A program made the position numbers and the translations under genes. A model generated the notes under the pieces. The model had not been told where the DNA came from. It ran no database searches and saw only the letters and a program-made list of their open reading frames with translations. From positions 868,001 to 932,000 of the forward strand of contig JBCAMK010000021.1 of the NCBI GenBank assembly GCA_038503065.1: DNA of 64,000 bases. Direction: 5' to 3'. This document shows, in pieces, positions 46,789 through 58,290 of the stretch (positions within the stretch are counted from its first letter, which is position 1; each line of letters begins with the position of its first letter). This DNA is from Paragyromitra xinjiangensis (lineage: Eukaryota; Ascomycota; Pezizomycetes; Pezizales; Discinaceae).

Positions 46789-48328
46789 TTAAATATTCCC
46801 TGCGCTTATAGCACCCTCTTCAAACACGCGTTCCACCGGTACGGCATGGCCTATTATAGGAGCCTGCGAATACTCAATACTCATCACGCGAGATACCCCA
46901 TGACCGGCAACGTTTGTCCTTACGGGGCTGTGGAAAGCGCCTATGAATTCCCGATCATTGCGTGCATCATACCGCCGCCACTTGTTGTCGATTCGGGGCG
47001 CCGCCTCAGAAGCCATAATGCTCAAGATTCGGGATATTTTCGTGAAGCATTCATCCTCATTGGAATGGAACTTGACCATCTCCAAATGGTTTCTGTTGAT
47101 AGCAATTTCTTCTGCATTTACGGCGCCCGGTACTACAGCGGAGTATTTTGGTACAATCTGTGGGAATCTTAGAAAATGAGAATAGCGACAGAGGGAAGGA
47201 ATTAAGACGATTGGAACTGACTAATTTTGCGCCGAAGGGGGTTGGTGTTTCATATGTTTCGTAAAAGTACTTGGTCTCGAAGTGAGCACTGATAGCATTG
47301 TAATGGGCTGTCTGCTGTAGGAGCCACTCGGAGTGCATTTTCAAGTGTTTTAATAGCTTCTTGTTTGTGTCGATGAAGATTGACGCGACGTTGACGAGAA
47401 ACTTTCCTAAAGAGACACCATTCCCGCCTTGGTGGGGGGTTCCGAAAAAGAGTATGCCATATGTTGAAAGGTGGATTTCCTTGTAGATGTTGAGATGGCT
47501 CTCGTTTGCTGCGCTTGCAAGTATCAATGCCTAAAAGGGTTAGCTAGTAGCAACTACGGGGCTATCCTCTGCTACATAGAGGATGAAAAGGATAGTCCTA
47601 CAATCTTGCAAACAATTCCCCCTAAACTATGCGCGACGAAGATAATAGGTCGTCTTTCGGTCTACCATATTGGCGTCAGTCGCAGCTATCCTGTTAGGCC
47701 TCGTTTTTGGAATGGGCTCACATTCGTGGCTCTTCTGGTTAGGCTCAACTCAGCAACTAACGCATTGCCATGATCGTGAATATATTGTTGAGATACAAAG
47801 CCGTGGGTTCTAGCATCATATCCATAACTGAAGATACGAGCATTCTTGATGTTTTTCGGTAGTAGGTCCTTAAGCCAATTAACACCATTCTCAGCCGTCC
47901 AGGTATTGTCCCTATGACCGTTGAGTCCGTGAATTGCAACAATGCTGTAAACAGTACGTAAACTTTAGCTCCTAAACTGCGATGTAGAGTTCTGAGGCCC
48001 TGAGCGAGCATCCAATATATTCGCAGCACAATCTAGGTTCTGCTTTTCCGGCATAGTTTTCCTATGATTGCGCCCCAAGTACATCGGAGTGCTCGCTGTT
48101 CGTTATGGTACTAGGCAATGGTTCAGACCTACGCACTCTAGAACAGGGTCAACCCCAGGTTCTACTTCTTTCAGCCCGAATGCTTGGCCGCTGACTTTGG
48201 AGGTTTGTGACCTAGGGGTTTGCTGGTTCTGAGACACCGTTATTAGATGGTTTGACGAGTGAAGGGTAAGAGTGACTTACCGCGTCACTTATGGTTTTCG
48301 AACTCTTCCAGGATAATCTTGTGAACAT
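46789..48328 (-). CDS. Free-standing SesB-like alpha/beta hydrolase domain (NLR N-terminal type)
   Basis: Serine hydrolase/lipase-like domain that usually forms the N-terminus of fungal NLR (NACHT/NB-ARC) proteins. Six exons: 48328-48281, 48228-48137, 47944-47722, 47661-47602, 47530-47222, 47157-46789; 366 aa. Splicing gives LDIVAIHGLNGH, FSYGYDAR, IIFVAHSLGGIVCK (nucleophile Ser133), GILFFGTPHQGG, SAHFETKYFYETY and NHLEMVKFHSNED (candidate catalytic His). Every intron is canonical and the frame is unbroken. The protein ends about 65 residues after the domain; no NB-ARC, NACHT, ankyrin or TPR follows in the next kilobase, where only the deacetylase relic lies. It may be a truncated NLR or a stand-alone partner. 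One donor (GTGCGT at 48136) was chosen to keep LDIVAIHG in frame. Confidence 0.8.
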
Positions 48329-49946
48329 ATTGCTGTTGAAGACTGCTATTGTGGTGCTGGCCAAACTAATAACCAGCTAAGAACAAGATGCGGGGTAAGC
48401 GTCCAGGTGTTGGGTATGAGGTGAAATGATGGGGAATCCTATTGATCGGTGGTTGATAGCGAATGAGGCACTTTGTCCCTTCGGTGGAGGGGGGTGATTC
48501 TTTTAGGCTGAGAAAAGGAGGAGAGAGAGAAGTGATTGATACAGTCTGACCTGTACTTGCTGGTGCCTTACATTTCTTTCTGATTGTAGCCTCTTAACTT
48601 GGTTTCACATGAGGCTCGGCTATAGGCTGCGCGCGCTCGCCTTTCCATCGAATCACAAATATGTAGCCTACGCCAATAATATTGTGTCTTTTTTCTTTTG
48701 TTTCACTGCAGTGACCAAGCTGTGCAACCTTTCTCTCTTAGTGTAACCGAAACCACCCACATGCAGCCACTTATCTATAATGTGCTGGGTGTACCTGAGC
48801 TTTATAGATCTCTACCTGCGAGATCCCAACCTCTGACTACTTAATCGCTACAGGAGCCTATAATTTTTATCTCTACCTATTAGCGTTCGGCGAAAGCCAA
48901 GATATCTGCGAATATAGGAAGGCTTCTAGAAGGCGCAAGGGAAATTAAGTGCACTAGTTGCGAGATCTGAATTTACCTAAGCTAGCGATCCAGCCTTAAT
49001 TATACCTTAACTACATATACCCCGCCCTGCGCTGTCAGCCCTCAAAGTCCAAGGATTTGAGCAACTACCCTTCTAGCCATGGTATAACCTCCAGAATACT
49101 TTTTCCCAAAGTCCTGCTTTTATAGTTCAACTAAGCTATAGCTTGACTGAGCCGTTCGGGTTCGGGTTCGGGGTCCTGGTTCATGAGATTAGCTAGATTT
49201 TTGAGTATGTATTCTCTGGCTATTTGATGAATTAAAATATTAAGTCTATTGGTATCCTAGTTTAATAACTGTGTATAGATTTGGGGGACGTTCATGATGA
49301 TTTCATTAAGTGATTTGGAGGACGTAGGGAAGACACCTGGACAACAAAAAGCAGCTTTTCTTTTCTACGTGATCGCAAAGGCTTTTTTAGAACGGAGATA
49401 ACCCTGGAGGCCCGCGCCTGACCTAAAGCTACGATAGCAGGGCTCGTGGATCTGTATGGTTCATTTGTTAGACATTACGAGTGATATCCTGTGATTATCA
49501 TACGATACATCTGGGCTGCACAACAAGAAAAGAGACGTTATATCCCTGGGGATTAGCAAACGTGATTACAGAGAACTGGGGGAAACTAGGGAGATCGAAC
49601 CTCTTCACGAGCCAGGTTCAAAAACTTGCATAATCAAACCAAATTATCTAGCTTGATCCCGCTACATACATGGAAATTACAGCAGAAGCTAGATTGTTCC
49701 TTTTTTTGCGCTAGAGGTGCTAGCTCTCTAAGAAGGAGGAAATGCGGAACGAAAAATAACGAAGGATTGGCAAAGAGTGACATGGACGGAAGATGTGGGG
49801 AGGTCGAACAAATAAGCATACCACCACATATCTTCCTACTCGTTAATCTGGCTCAGCACAAAATGAAATATCCTCCCCGAGAAACAATTAGAAGCTGAGT
49901 AGGGCAACACTGTAGATCGCCGAACTCAAATATATCAAGTCCGATC
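48329..49946. other. Intergenic region
   Basis: No gene supported. A degenerate GGTTCGGGTTCGGG run lies near 49157-49170. Confidence 0.4.
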
Positions 49947-50515
49947 CCAAATAATTTTAGGCAAGCTGTGTAGTGAGGGATCCCACTCGCTCTCCCCATT
50001 CTGAAGCACTGGTGGTATCCAACACCAATAGCCTCAACAGGGCTCTTCCTATTATTGTAGCTCGAGCCTTGGTTTGATGTGCTGACTACCGAGTATACCC
50101 CTACAGACCTAGGCTTGGTCTCTTATAGTTCCCATAGAGCGTCCGCGCCACCGTTATAAGTTGCCCAATACTCCCAGCCCGCCAACAATCACGGATTATA
50201 GACTGTAACAAAATTCGCGAGGCTGCCTCCAATCTTTCCCTGAATAGAAGCTGTGAGGCCCATGTAGCTCACCGCTCTGAGAGTTCCCATCGAGTGCGTT
50301 TAGTCTCGTCCCATTTCCGTGACTTGGCCGTAGTAGTCTGTGTCTCCGCTGATCTGCAACTGAATAGCATAATTGATCGAAGGGTCCGGATTTGTCCCAA
50401 CAGTAGCTTGTTTGACCATAGTGCTTTGAAGCGTAGCATCCTCTACGAAAACTGCGATTGGGGTTCCCCTTGTTAAGCAGTTAGAAAAGGTTCTATGCCA
50501 TATAGCTATAGCCAT
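49947..50515 (-). pseudogene. Decayed unrecognised gene
   Basis: Minus-strand protein-like segments follow each other in order but in different frames with stops: GTPIAVFVEDATLQSTMVKQ and INYAIQLQISGDTDYYGQ (50515-50300), then MGLTASIQGKIGGSLANFV ending in TGA (about 50263-50190), then NNRKSPVEAIGVGYHQCF toward 49950. The residue composition is that of a folded protein, and the breaks have no matching splice sites. Family not recognised. Confidence 0.35.
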
Positions 50516-51888
50516 TCCTATAAAGGATTCATATGAACATTATACAAGCGTGTTTCTATGAATAATGCCTCTAAATTCATGAGGTAGCATCCAACATAAC
50601 TTAAGACCGAAATAGTGGATATATCGCAGACTACATTAATGTGACTCTCAGATCCTTTCAAAACATGTCTTGGTAGTAAAGCTTTATGTAGTGTTCGCCT
50701 TGAGGTAGAATTCGACATAAGATCTATATGTACGTGATAGCCTGCAGCAAAAGGTCTAATAATTCAGCTTAATTAGGACTAGTTCAGACTTAAGACTTCC
50801 ATAGCAACTAAACTAGGCCAGTTTAGGCGCTATTACTAACTAGAAATCGTCGTTAGGGTTTAACAATACATGTAGCGCTCTTTGGACTTACCTTCGTACT
50901 TTTCAAACCCTATTTATATTACAGTAGAATTTCAATCATATTTGAGTAAATTACCTTATATGGCTCGCTTTTACCACCAGTTGAGGTATAAGGGACTGAT
51001 TTTCGGGGCCCTTTCCCCCGAAACCATCGAGCTCTTCTTCACTGATCACCCACGAAGTGACCATGACTACGCATTAAGATTTCGAAACTTTAAGTAATAA
51101 CCCCAGCGCTGCAATACTATGGAATGCGGGGTTTGTGGGGAATAAGTAACGGCCCGGAGTGGCTCCGGCAATCACCCGAGAACCTTGAAAGCTGCACAGA
51201 AGACGATGTCAAGGAAAATGTGGGACCCATAGCGTTTGCGGGGAAGAAGATATGTTTGGTAAAGCCTCCCCTATAACCCTTCTTTATTGGGCTAGGCCAC
51301 TCCTCTTATAAGAATATTCTTCTGCACTCTCGGCCCCGACAGTATTCTTATAGAGCGATTGTACTGCACCAGACAGTAGCTCCAGACCGAGTGACTTCCG
51401 ATGAACTGGGTGGTAAAGAACTCCCTATCGTGACACGTGCAAGGCCCATGGGCTAAGCTAATGTCTTAGAAACCATCCAGAGTCAAGACCAGTACCTTAA
51501 CACGAGCTATAGCTACATCCAGCCATCAAGCGTAACCCAGCCTCAACTTCCAATCCTCGCCCCGAGAATGAAACTTCCACCTAGGGCTAGGCCAGAACAA
51601 AAAACATCACGTGATCATCAGCAGCACCGAGTGACATGCCATGTCTCAACCACATCCACCTCACCCCCTAACACAAAACCGCTAATCATAACGCATTTAC
51701 AATTCTCTAGAAAAATCCATTACAGTAGAATACCACCTTTTACTCCCACCTCCACTTCCACAAGACAAAAAAAAGGACCCCAAGCCATCACGAAAGTAAC
51801 CCACGAGTTAAAAACTATAAAAAAAAGCGCTTTAGACAAACCCCCAACCAGCTACATGCTGATATCTACCCTCCACTACCATCACGCA
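50516..51888. other. Intergenic region with a pogo-like repeat scrap
   Basis: Includes the short hairpin at 51303-51355 and a TACATGTA at 50867-50874. A 72-codon open stretch (50882-51097) is unrecognised. Confidence 0.4.
51303..51355. repeat. Small hairpin resembling the pogo element's ends
   Basis: CTCTTATAAGAATA is followed by TATTCTTATAGAG after about 25 bases, and the right side continues AGCGATTGTA. This resembles the TATAAGAAT core and GCGATT block of the 2433-4726 element's inverted repeat. It may be a minimal non-autonomous derivative or an excision scrap. Confidence 0.5.
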
Positions 51889-53803
51889 TTACTCATCCTC
51901 CACACCCCCCTCTTTCTCCTTCTCCACCAGCTCCTCCAATCCCTCAAAAATGCTCCCCGCCGGCAACCGTGTGATGTTATCATCGAACACGGGTCCAATC
52001 GAGTTCATCCATTTCCTCCGTCTCTCCATAAGAGTACGTGCCGCCTCACCAATGCCGACGCGCGCCTGCGCAACACCGACACCGTTCGGTACGGACTTTT
52101 TCTTTTTAGTCGCTTTCATATTTCGTGTGCGTTTGGAGTATGCTTGCTCGACCTATTCAACAAGTTAGCACGGGTCACCGTAGACTAGAAACTCAAAGTA
52201 GACAAGCTACAAAGCAATGCCAGGATCCTACCTGTTTATCTAGATCATCCAAAATCGTCGCATACTCCTGATACGCCAACTGCTCCTTCAATATCTCCGC
52301 AATCCTCGCCTTCCTCGCCCCATTAACCACACTCTGCTCCCTCAGCTCCTTCTGTAACTCCCTCAATTTCGCACTAACGTCGTCGTCCTCCCGCGCTTTC
52401 CAATCCGGCTCACTATTTGTGCCTAATAACCCTATATACTGCATCTCCTTCTGCAGTCGCTCCTCCAGTGTATGGTAATCGCTCTTCCCAACCGGAACCT
52501 TCCACGCCGCACCCGTCACCTCCGGCATCGTCGTCGCCGACGGTGCTGCCTCACTAGGTGACGGCGGATCTGGGGATAACGGTGTATCCTCTGGAATCAT
52601 AGCGGCGAGGATACGACTCAGTAATGGACCGCAGGAGACGTCCGAGGTCTCGAGGATGTCGTCGGAGAGCTGCTCTGCGGAGCCCCGCGGCATGTTTGGG
52701 TTTCCGGTAGTGCCGCGGGTTACGTTAGGGATTTCGTTGCCGCCGTCTTCGGCGGCCCAGACCTCGCTGTAGTGTGCACCGAGGGTGGGCATGATGTAGG
52801 GTGTGCTGCGGTCGCCGCGCTCGCGGAGGAAACCGAGGTCTTCTTCGGAGAAGGGGCGGAAGTAGGCGTCGATGTAGGTGTTGAAGGTGTTCATGGCGAC
52901 TTGGTTGGAGGGTTTGGCTTTCGAGAAATCTTCGTCTGGGGGGTCACCGGGGCCGAGGGGGGTTAGGTCGACAGTTGGGAAGCGGGTGACGGAGAAGGCG
53001 CGGGCTTTGGCTTCGTAGGCCCAGCCTGTGGTTGATGGGGGGATTTCGTATACTGTCGGGTCATCGGCCAGGGACTCGGTGATGGTGTAGGGGGGTACTG
53101 GGGGCGGTTGGTGCGAGGGCGGGGAAGTTCGGGATTGAGAAGGGGAGGGAGGGGAGGGTTTGTGTTTTTTCTTTTCGCCTATATAGGAATTAGTGGCGTG
53201 AGCAGAAGATTAGGGGGAAGAGTAGAAACCTTTAATAATAACGTCAGAGGGGCCCTGATCAGCTGGCTGATGAGCACCAACTGCAAGCGGACGCTTGCCA
53301 TCACCAGCAGACTTCTTTTCCTTCTTCTTACGATGACTCTCCTCCTTAACCTTATCCCTCGCCTCCTTCCTCTCACGCTCCTCCTCCTCCTCCTCCGCAG
53401 CTTTCCGTTTCTTCGCCAACTGTTCAGCTTCCATAGCAGCCCGTTCCCTCTCTTCAATCTTCTTAGCTTCAATCTTACTCGACAGCTCACGAAGCGCCCG
53501 ATCACAAACGCCACTGCGACCCTTCGCATTCGAGTCCAGGGAACGCAGGTCCGAAAGGAGTGACGACAGATGTGTGGATGTGGGTATAGCAGAGAGTGAG
53601 TCTGAGGACGAGTTGTTAACGTACTTGTCGAGAACCTCGTCGTAGTTGACGCGCAGGGGCTCGGCGGAGAGATGTGTGATTTCTGAAAATGCGGAGGTCG
53701 AGGCGGGCGTAGTGTTTCGTGAACGAGAGCGGCGTTGAGAGCTGGTGCCGCCTGGACCGCCGCCGCGAGTCTTGCCTTTGCCTTTCCCGCCTTTCCCGGA
53801 CAT
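51889..53803 (-). CDS. NGG1: SAGA histone acetyltransferase adaptor Ngg1/Ada3
   Basis: Adaptor that links Gcn5 and Ada2 in the SAGA/ADA coactivators. Exons 53803-53230, 53178-52232 and 52152-51889 give 594 aa. N-terminal: Gly/Lys-rich MSGKGGKGKGK, then a conserved helix (YDEVLDKYVNN) and a charged coiled coil (residues about 100-180, Glu/Lys/Arg). After the first intron (53179-53229, GTTTCT...TATAG) the hallmark FRPFSEEDLGFLRERGDRST and HYSEVWAAEDG appear at about residues 298-335. The C-terminal Ada3 domain has LQKEMQYIGLLG, LRELQKELREQ, EILKEQLAYQEYA, then ERRRKWMNSIGPVF. The second intron (52153-52231) falls after LDDLDKQ. No defect is seen. A GC-rich body makes long false antisense frames. 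Confidence 0.9.
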
Positions 53804-56628
53804 TGTACCGGGAGGGAGAAGAGAACGGGGTGAGCGTGGAGGGAGTGGTAGAGGATAAGCTGGGGGGCAAGAGCGGGGGTTGTATATTGTAGTGGGTGGG
53901 GGGGTGCTGAGGTCTAGGAGGGAGAGAGGAAGACGCGACTGTGGGGGGAGAATCGGAGGACGACGTTGAAAAGGGCGCCAAGGAGAATCCCGTTAGTGTA
54001 GCGGTGGCGCCCGGGGAAATTATTCCAATTCCGGCTAGCTTACAGCCCCTATGTCACGCGAGATGATCGAGATATGATAGCACTGCTCCAGCCACAAACC
54101 ACCAGCCAATCCTGGGGATGCCCGTCTGCAGGGAGAAAGTCTTAACCAAGGCTCTCCTCGGCGTTCATTCTTAAAGCTCCTGACCGGTCCACTCAGTGGT
54201 GGCGAGAGCGTCCATCAGCTCGCAACAGATCTGTATTTGGAATTGAAACAGGAACGCTGGCGAATTCTAAAAGCAGACTGATAAACAAGGTGCGCCCCAT
54301 CGGTTGGACGTCACAGTGCATCGAGACAATTTTAGTCTGGAAAATCGATTCGCCAATTATTGAGCAAGTCAAATACGAGCTTAGTGACGTATGTCACGCT
54401 TTGTTATAGGTGTGTGTAGCAGACATGTAGGCATTAAGTACTTCCCCAGCTTAAGGGAATAAAAATTTAGATATTATAGCGTGACTATTGGTGGGTTGTT
54501 ATCCCAAGGACCACATCTGCCCGTCTAACAGCTGTACAGATCTCCTTTCGTAAACCAGTCATTAACGGACAGCATGCCGCAGAACATGATTGGCAGCAGA
54601 ATAAAATAGTTTGAAAGCGCCATAAAGCAGAATGGAAATCCCGACCGATATCTACCATAAATACCCTACACCACGTAATCTAAGCCCTATGGCTGAGCAA
54701 GTGTATATAAAACTCAAACTCACTCGAGCGGTGAAATTCATCCCAGGTCCTTAAACTTCTAACTCTAAATTCTATGCCAGAGCTAGAGATTGAGACAAAA
54801 TTTGACGTTGTAAGAACCTAACACTAGAGCAACATTTTAACACGCCGCGAGACTAGCACAATGGGATGGAATTGAAGTGAGGCCAGTAGCGGGTACTAAA
54901 CACTTATATAATGTTAGTACTATTCTAATCATGAAAAGTCACTCGTACCGCACACTTTACCATCACTAAATAGGTCTAGCTTTGATATCTGCATCGATGT
55001 CATGAAAAGTAAACCACCTTAAAACGCTGCACGGTGTTCTCGCTGTGAAATAAAATACTGTAAGAACAATAACTATTTATTTAGCGATTCCCCTAGTCCA
55101 CCACACTCCAAATCCAAACTCTAGAGATCAACTACGTGTGCATCGTGTCCACAAATCCTATACATCACAGAGGCACTAGGTAAAATAACCCCGCAGCTCG
55201 GCAGACTTTCACCTTTAGTCTGTACAGCCTCCCTCGTTATGGCGAATCTCAACCTTACTAATCTCTAAAGTCTATCACCAAAAAAAATCCGGCAAATTGA
55301 TAAGAGTTTTTCCAACTAGCTAAATACAGGGCTATGGATTAGTGGTTGGTTAAATCCCTCGTATGAAAGCTTTAGTTCTTCATGGGATCTGAGTAAGCAT
55401 CACCATAACTCCGGAAGAAGATTACAATCGAGCACAAACCTATGTTACACCAAGGCACTAATAACTATCCACCTAGTAGCGTTCCACTACCGTGGCCCAG
55501 GCACCACTGCTATCAATAAACACCCTAGTTTCAAAGATATCTATTATAAAACTGACGCCTTACGAGAACAACCCGGATACACAACCAATCCCCAATCCCA
55601 ATCTACTCTAGCTCGCTACTCGGGGGCCGGAAAGCCGACACCGACCATCCGAGTCCTTCCCAAGGAAGCGGGTGATGGTCCGACTCGCAGTACACAAACG
55701 AGACAGAACGGTCGGTGCAGCGTAAATCCCGCCGGGGTTCGTTGTTCCACTAGTAGAAGTATTCGCTTATGGTAAAAATAGAAACGTTGAAGCTTGGTGG
55801 TTGTGGTCTGCTTCGATATATCGAGAGTTGTCATTAGTTGGGCTGTGTTGATCTTTGGAGGTTAGGGTAGGTTGGAAGTATCCTGGGATTACGGATCGGG
55901 ATTTTGTCGTAGCTATTGTATTTAAGGGAGGTATCCAAAGGTTTCAAACAATATCACTAACTTCTCGGCCTATGATTATAAGCACAATGAGGGTGGTGCT
56001 CTTATAGCAAAGCCCTGGGTAAGTTCTTAGATGTGGCTAGGGCTCTAGATCTGCTATCCTTCATCTAACTACATGTACTAAACAAAAAGTTTGAGTTCAG
56101 TACCTGGGATTTCCACATGGTCACCCACCGCAGAGTGATGTGGGGATAGATAAGATAAGATCAAAGATCGGTAGCTAGCAAGGAAAGTAGGGTTCAGGAA
56201 GAACGTCACTTAGTCATCAAGGCTGGTCATGAACTATACAAACAGGTGGATTAACCATTAGGGTCCCCCCCTCCTCTTCCTCCTAGGAAGGAGAAGAAAA
56301 TAAAGATTGTTGCTGTATCTTATCCTCTTTCCCTTGCTCTATTATTTTAGGAGCCCTCGGGAATAGAATATTTTTTTGACTGAAAAAGCCTCTTATCTTC
56401 TTAGAAGAGAAATTTCGCTCTGCAATCCTTCGAACCTAGTCTTCTATTTTATCTTTGAGTGAATAATACACAATCAGACATACGAACGGTGGTTATCAGC
56501 TGAGATACTTCAACACCGAACAAAGCTAGGGACGGTGTCTAAACACGACACCAAACATGTCTTCGGATACGCATTCCTTGATAAAGGAGATACTATGGTG
56601 AGCTGATAAAAATGCTCTCTGCTAGGAA
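53804..56628. other. Intergenic region
   Basis: About 2.8 kb of stop-dense sequence upstream of the Ngg1 gene. TACATGTA at 56070-56077. No gene or repeat ends recognised. Confidence 0.4.
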
Positions 56629-56970
56629 GTGCTTATCAAACTTGCCGGTCCCACTGCTGCCCTCGCCACCGACGGATTGCTGTTCATCCAAGATTATCTG
56701 TGTTGTGGAGGAATTGACAAGAGATTTGATGCCGCCGGCGGGGGGCTTAGTACCGTCAAGGCGGAACTAAAGGGCGACATAAAGGATAACAAGAATACCT
56801 GCACGGAGAATAACAAGGAGGTTGAGAAAACTTCAGGAAGGTATCCGAAGAAGTTGCGTTTGCCGAGGAAGGAGTTGATCAAGGTGTTGAGAGGCAGGAT
56901 GCATCGGTCGATGAAGGCTATCGACGGGAACAAGGAGACTGCGCGGGTGGTGATCACGGCTGTGGAATAG
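56629..56970 (+). CDS. Hypothetical open frame, possibly last exon of a gene or a relic
   Basis: A 113-codon frame, KLAGPTAALATDGLLFI to KETARVVITAVE, with a lysine-rich C-terminal half. It is preceded by TGCTAG, an acceptor-like site, and the sequence 5' of that (from about 56465) reads protein-like as HVFGYAFLDKGDTM in a compatible phase. However, the implied intron (GTGAGC...GCTAG) is only 28 nt, below the usual minimum. So this is either a broken gene with a small deletion or chance. No family is recognised. Confidence 0.3.
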   Translation: MLIKLAGPTAALATDGLLFIQDYLCCGGIDKRFDAAGGGLSTVKAELKGDIKDNKNTCTENNKEVEKTSGRYPKKLRLPRKELIKVLRGRMHRSMKAIDGNKETARVVITAVE

Positions 56971-57318
56971 TGTAGGGCATTGGGAGGATAACAAGGTTGG
57001 GGTAAGTGGCAACCAGTGAAACTGACTGAGTAGGTATTAGTGTTGTACTTCAGGTTTTTTCTAACCCGCAGCACTAGCGTATCCAAAGCCTCACCCTTGG
57101 AAGTACCTATGTACCAAGGGGTGAGGGAAAGTGATGCACATTCCCTCAATTCTCAACAACCACACAACTAGCTAGTATGAAAAGGAATTAGATGGAAGGT
57201 TAGGGTAAATAGGGGCTAAGCCTAGTAAGAAAGCCAAAATAAGTCTTGCTGTCATTTATCATCATGAAGCCTTTTAGTTGAAAATTGATGACTTCATGTT
57301 CTCTTTGCTTAATATGTA
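56971..57318. other. Spacer before the hairpin cluster
   Basis: No gene. Ends in the TA (57317-57318) that flanks the first hairpin. Confidence 0.4.
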
Positions 57319-57421
57319 CTCGGGGATGGGTGTAAAAATCGGAAAGCTTTAATCCCTGCTCTCATACGAATTTGTATGGCAAGGCCGTGCACGTTTTCCG
57401 ATTTTTAACACCCTGTGCGAG
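57319..57421. repeat. TA-flanked MITE-like hairpin A (103 bp)
   Basis: GGGTGTAAAAATCGGAAA (57328-57345) pairs with 57395-57413 with one extra base. The outermost CTCG also pairs. TA dinucleotides lie on both sides (57317-57318 and 57422-57423). Non-coding, about 50-base loop. Confidence 0.75.
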
Positions 57422-57423
57422 TA

Positions 57424-57718
57424 CTCAAGGCGCCGTTTTGAAGTGACTTACCTGATAAGGAAGTTTCTTGTTCTCCAACCAAAAACTTCGAAGCAGTGGG
57501 AATATGAAGTAACCAGGTACGGGGGGCCAGAATATGGTAGTATCTCCCTTAAAATCCACGCCTAAAGAGCTCTATGGGGGGGAAAGAGTATCGAAATGGT
57601 GGGGAAAAGATGCCAAGCGAGATCTTGAAGACTGCCAAGTATTCCTTTAGCCAATGGAATGGCCCAAATCACCGATTCTTGCCTTTTCAGGTAAGTCACT
57701 CCAAAACGGCGGCTTGAG
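57424..57718. repeat. TA-flanked MITE-like element B (295 bp)
   Basis: About 37-bp inverted ends starting CTCAAG and containing CGCCGTTTTG...GTGACTTACCTGA. Including flanks, 57421-57460 matches the reverse complement of 57682-57721 at 37 of 40 bases. Flanking TA at 57422-57423 (shared with hairpin A) and 57719-57720. The interior is non-coding. Confidence 0.8.
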
Positions 57719-57949
57719 TACAATTTTCACAGAGTATAACTAGATATTCCGTCCTACAGGGTAGCTAATTAAGGCTATCACTGAAGTATCCACTTACATT
57801 GGGTTTTGTGTTGTGGCAAAATGGGGTGTTTGGGCGTTTTTTGGGCGTTGCTAAGCCAAAATATGTGTCACTTTCTTGGTACAAAACACTGCAAATCGGC
57901 TAAAGGAAAAAAAATGCAGCTTTGGAAAGCTGCAACAAGTATGAAGCTG

Positions 57950-58290
57950 AGCTAAGACAGTATGAACGGCTTGAATATTTGAGCCATCCACAGCAAGAAG
58001 TTCCAGAGCTGAAGACGAGGGGAAAGGATAGAAAAGGTGGCATTGTGGATCTTAAATTCTTCGCTGTATCCTTTTGAAACAGCAGCTAAAGTTCATCGGC
58101 CCGATCTGATTATTATGGAGGATTACATGTACCTATGCCTCCTCCCGTAAGAAGAACTATACGATCTTCTCCCCTAGAATTTAGGGTTTACAGAGCTAGA
58201 ATAACCTTCTAACTCTCCAGATTTAAACCCCATCGAAAAAATCTAGAATGGGATGAAGGATAGAATTAAAAAAAGACTAGGAAGGCTGGA
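57950..58290 (+). pseudogene. Tc1/mariner transposase relic
   Basis: C-terminal part of a Tc1/mariner DDE transposase riddled with stops. RPDLIIMED (58100-58123) is the second-Asp block, LGFTELE leads to NSPDLNPIE (58211-58237), the third-acid block, in the same frame, then MKDRIKKRLG. An in-frame TAA lies between them. An upstream stretch (YERLEYLSHPQQEV, 57961 onward) is probably part of the same relic. No intact ends were found. Confidence 0.75.

Noticed and set aside
51568..52188. 206-codon plus-strand frame
   Set aside because: It is antisense to the C-terminal exons of Ngg1/Ada3.
53616..53981. 121-codon minus-strand frame overlapping the Ngg1 start
   Set aside because: Low-complexity Ser/Pro/Arg frame shifted relative to the supported Ngg1 first exon.
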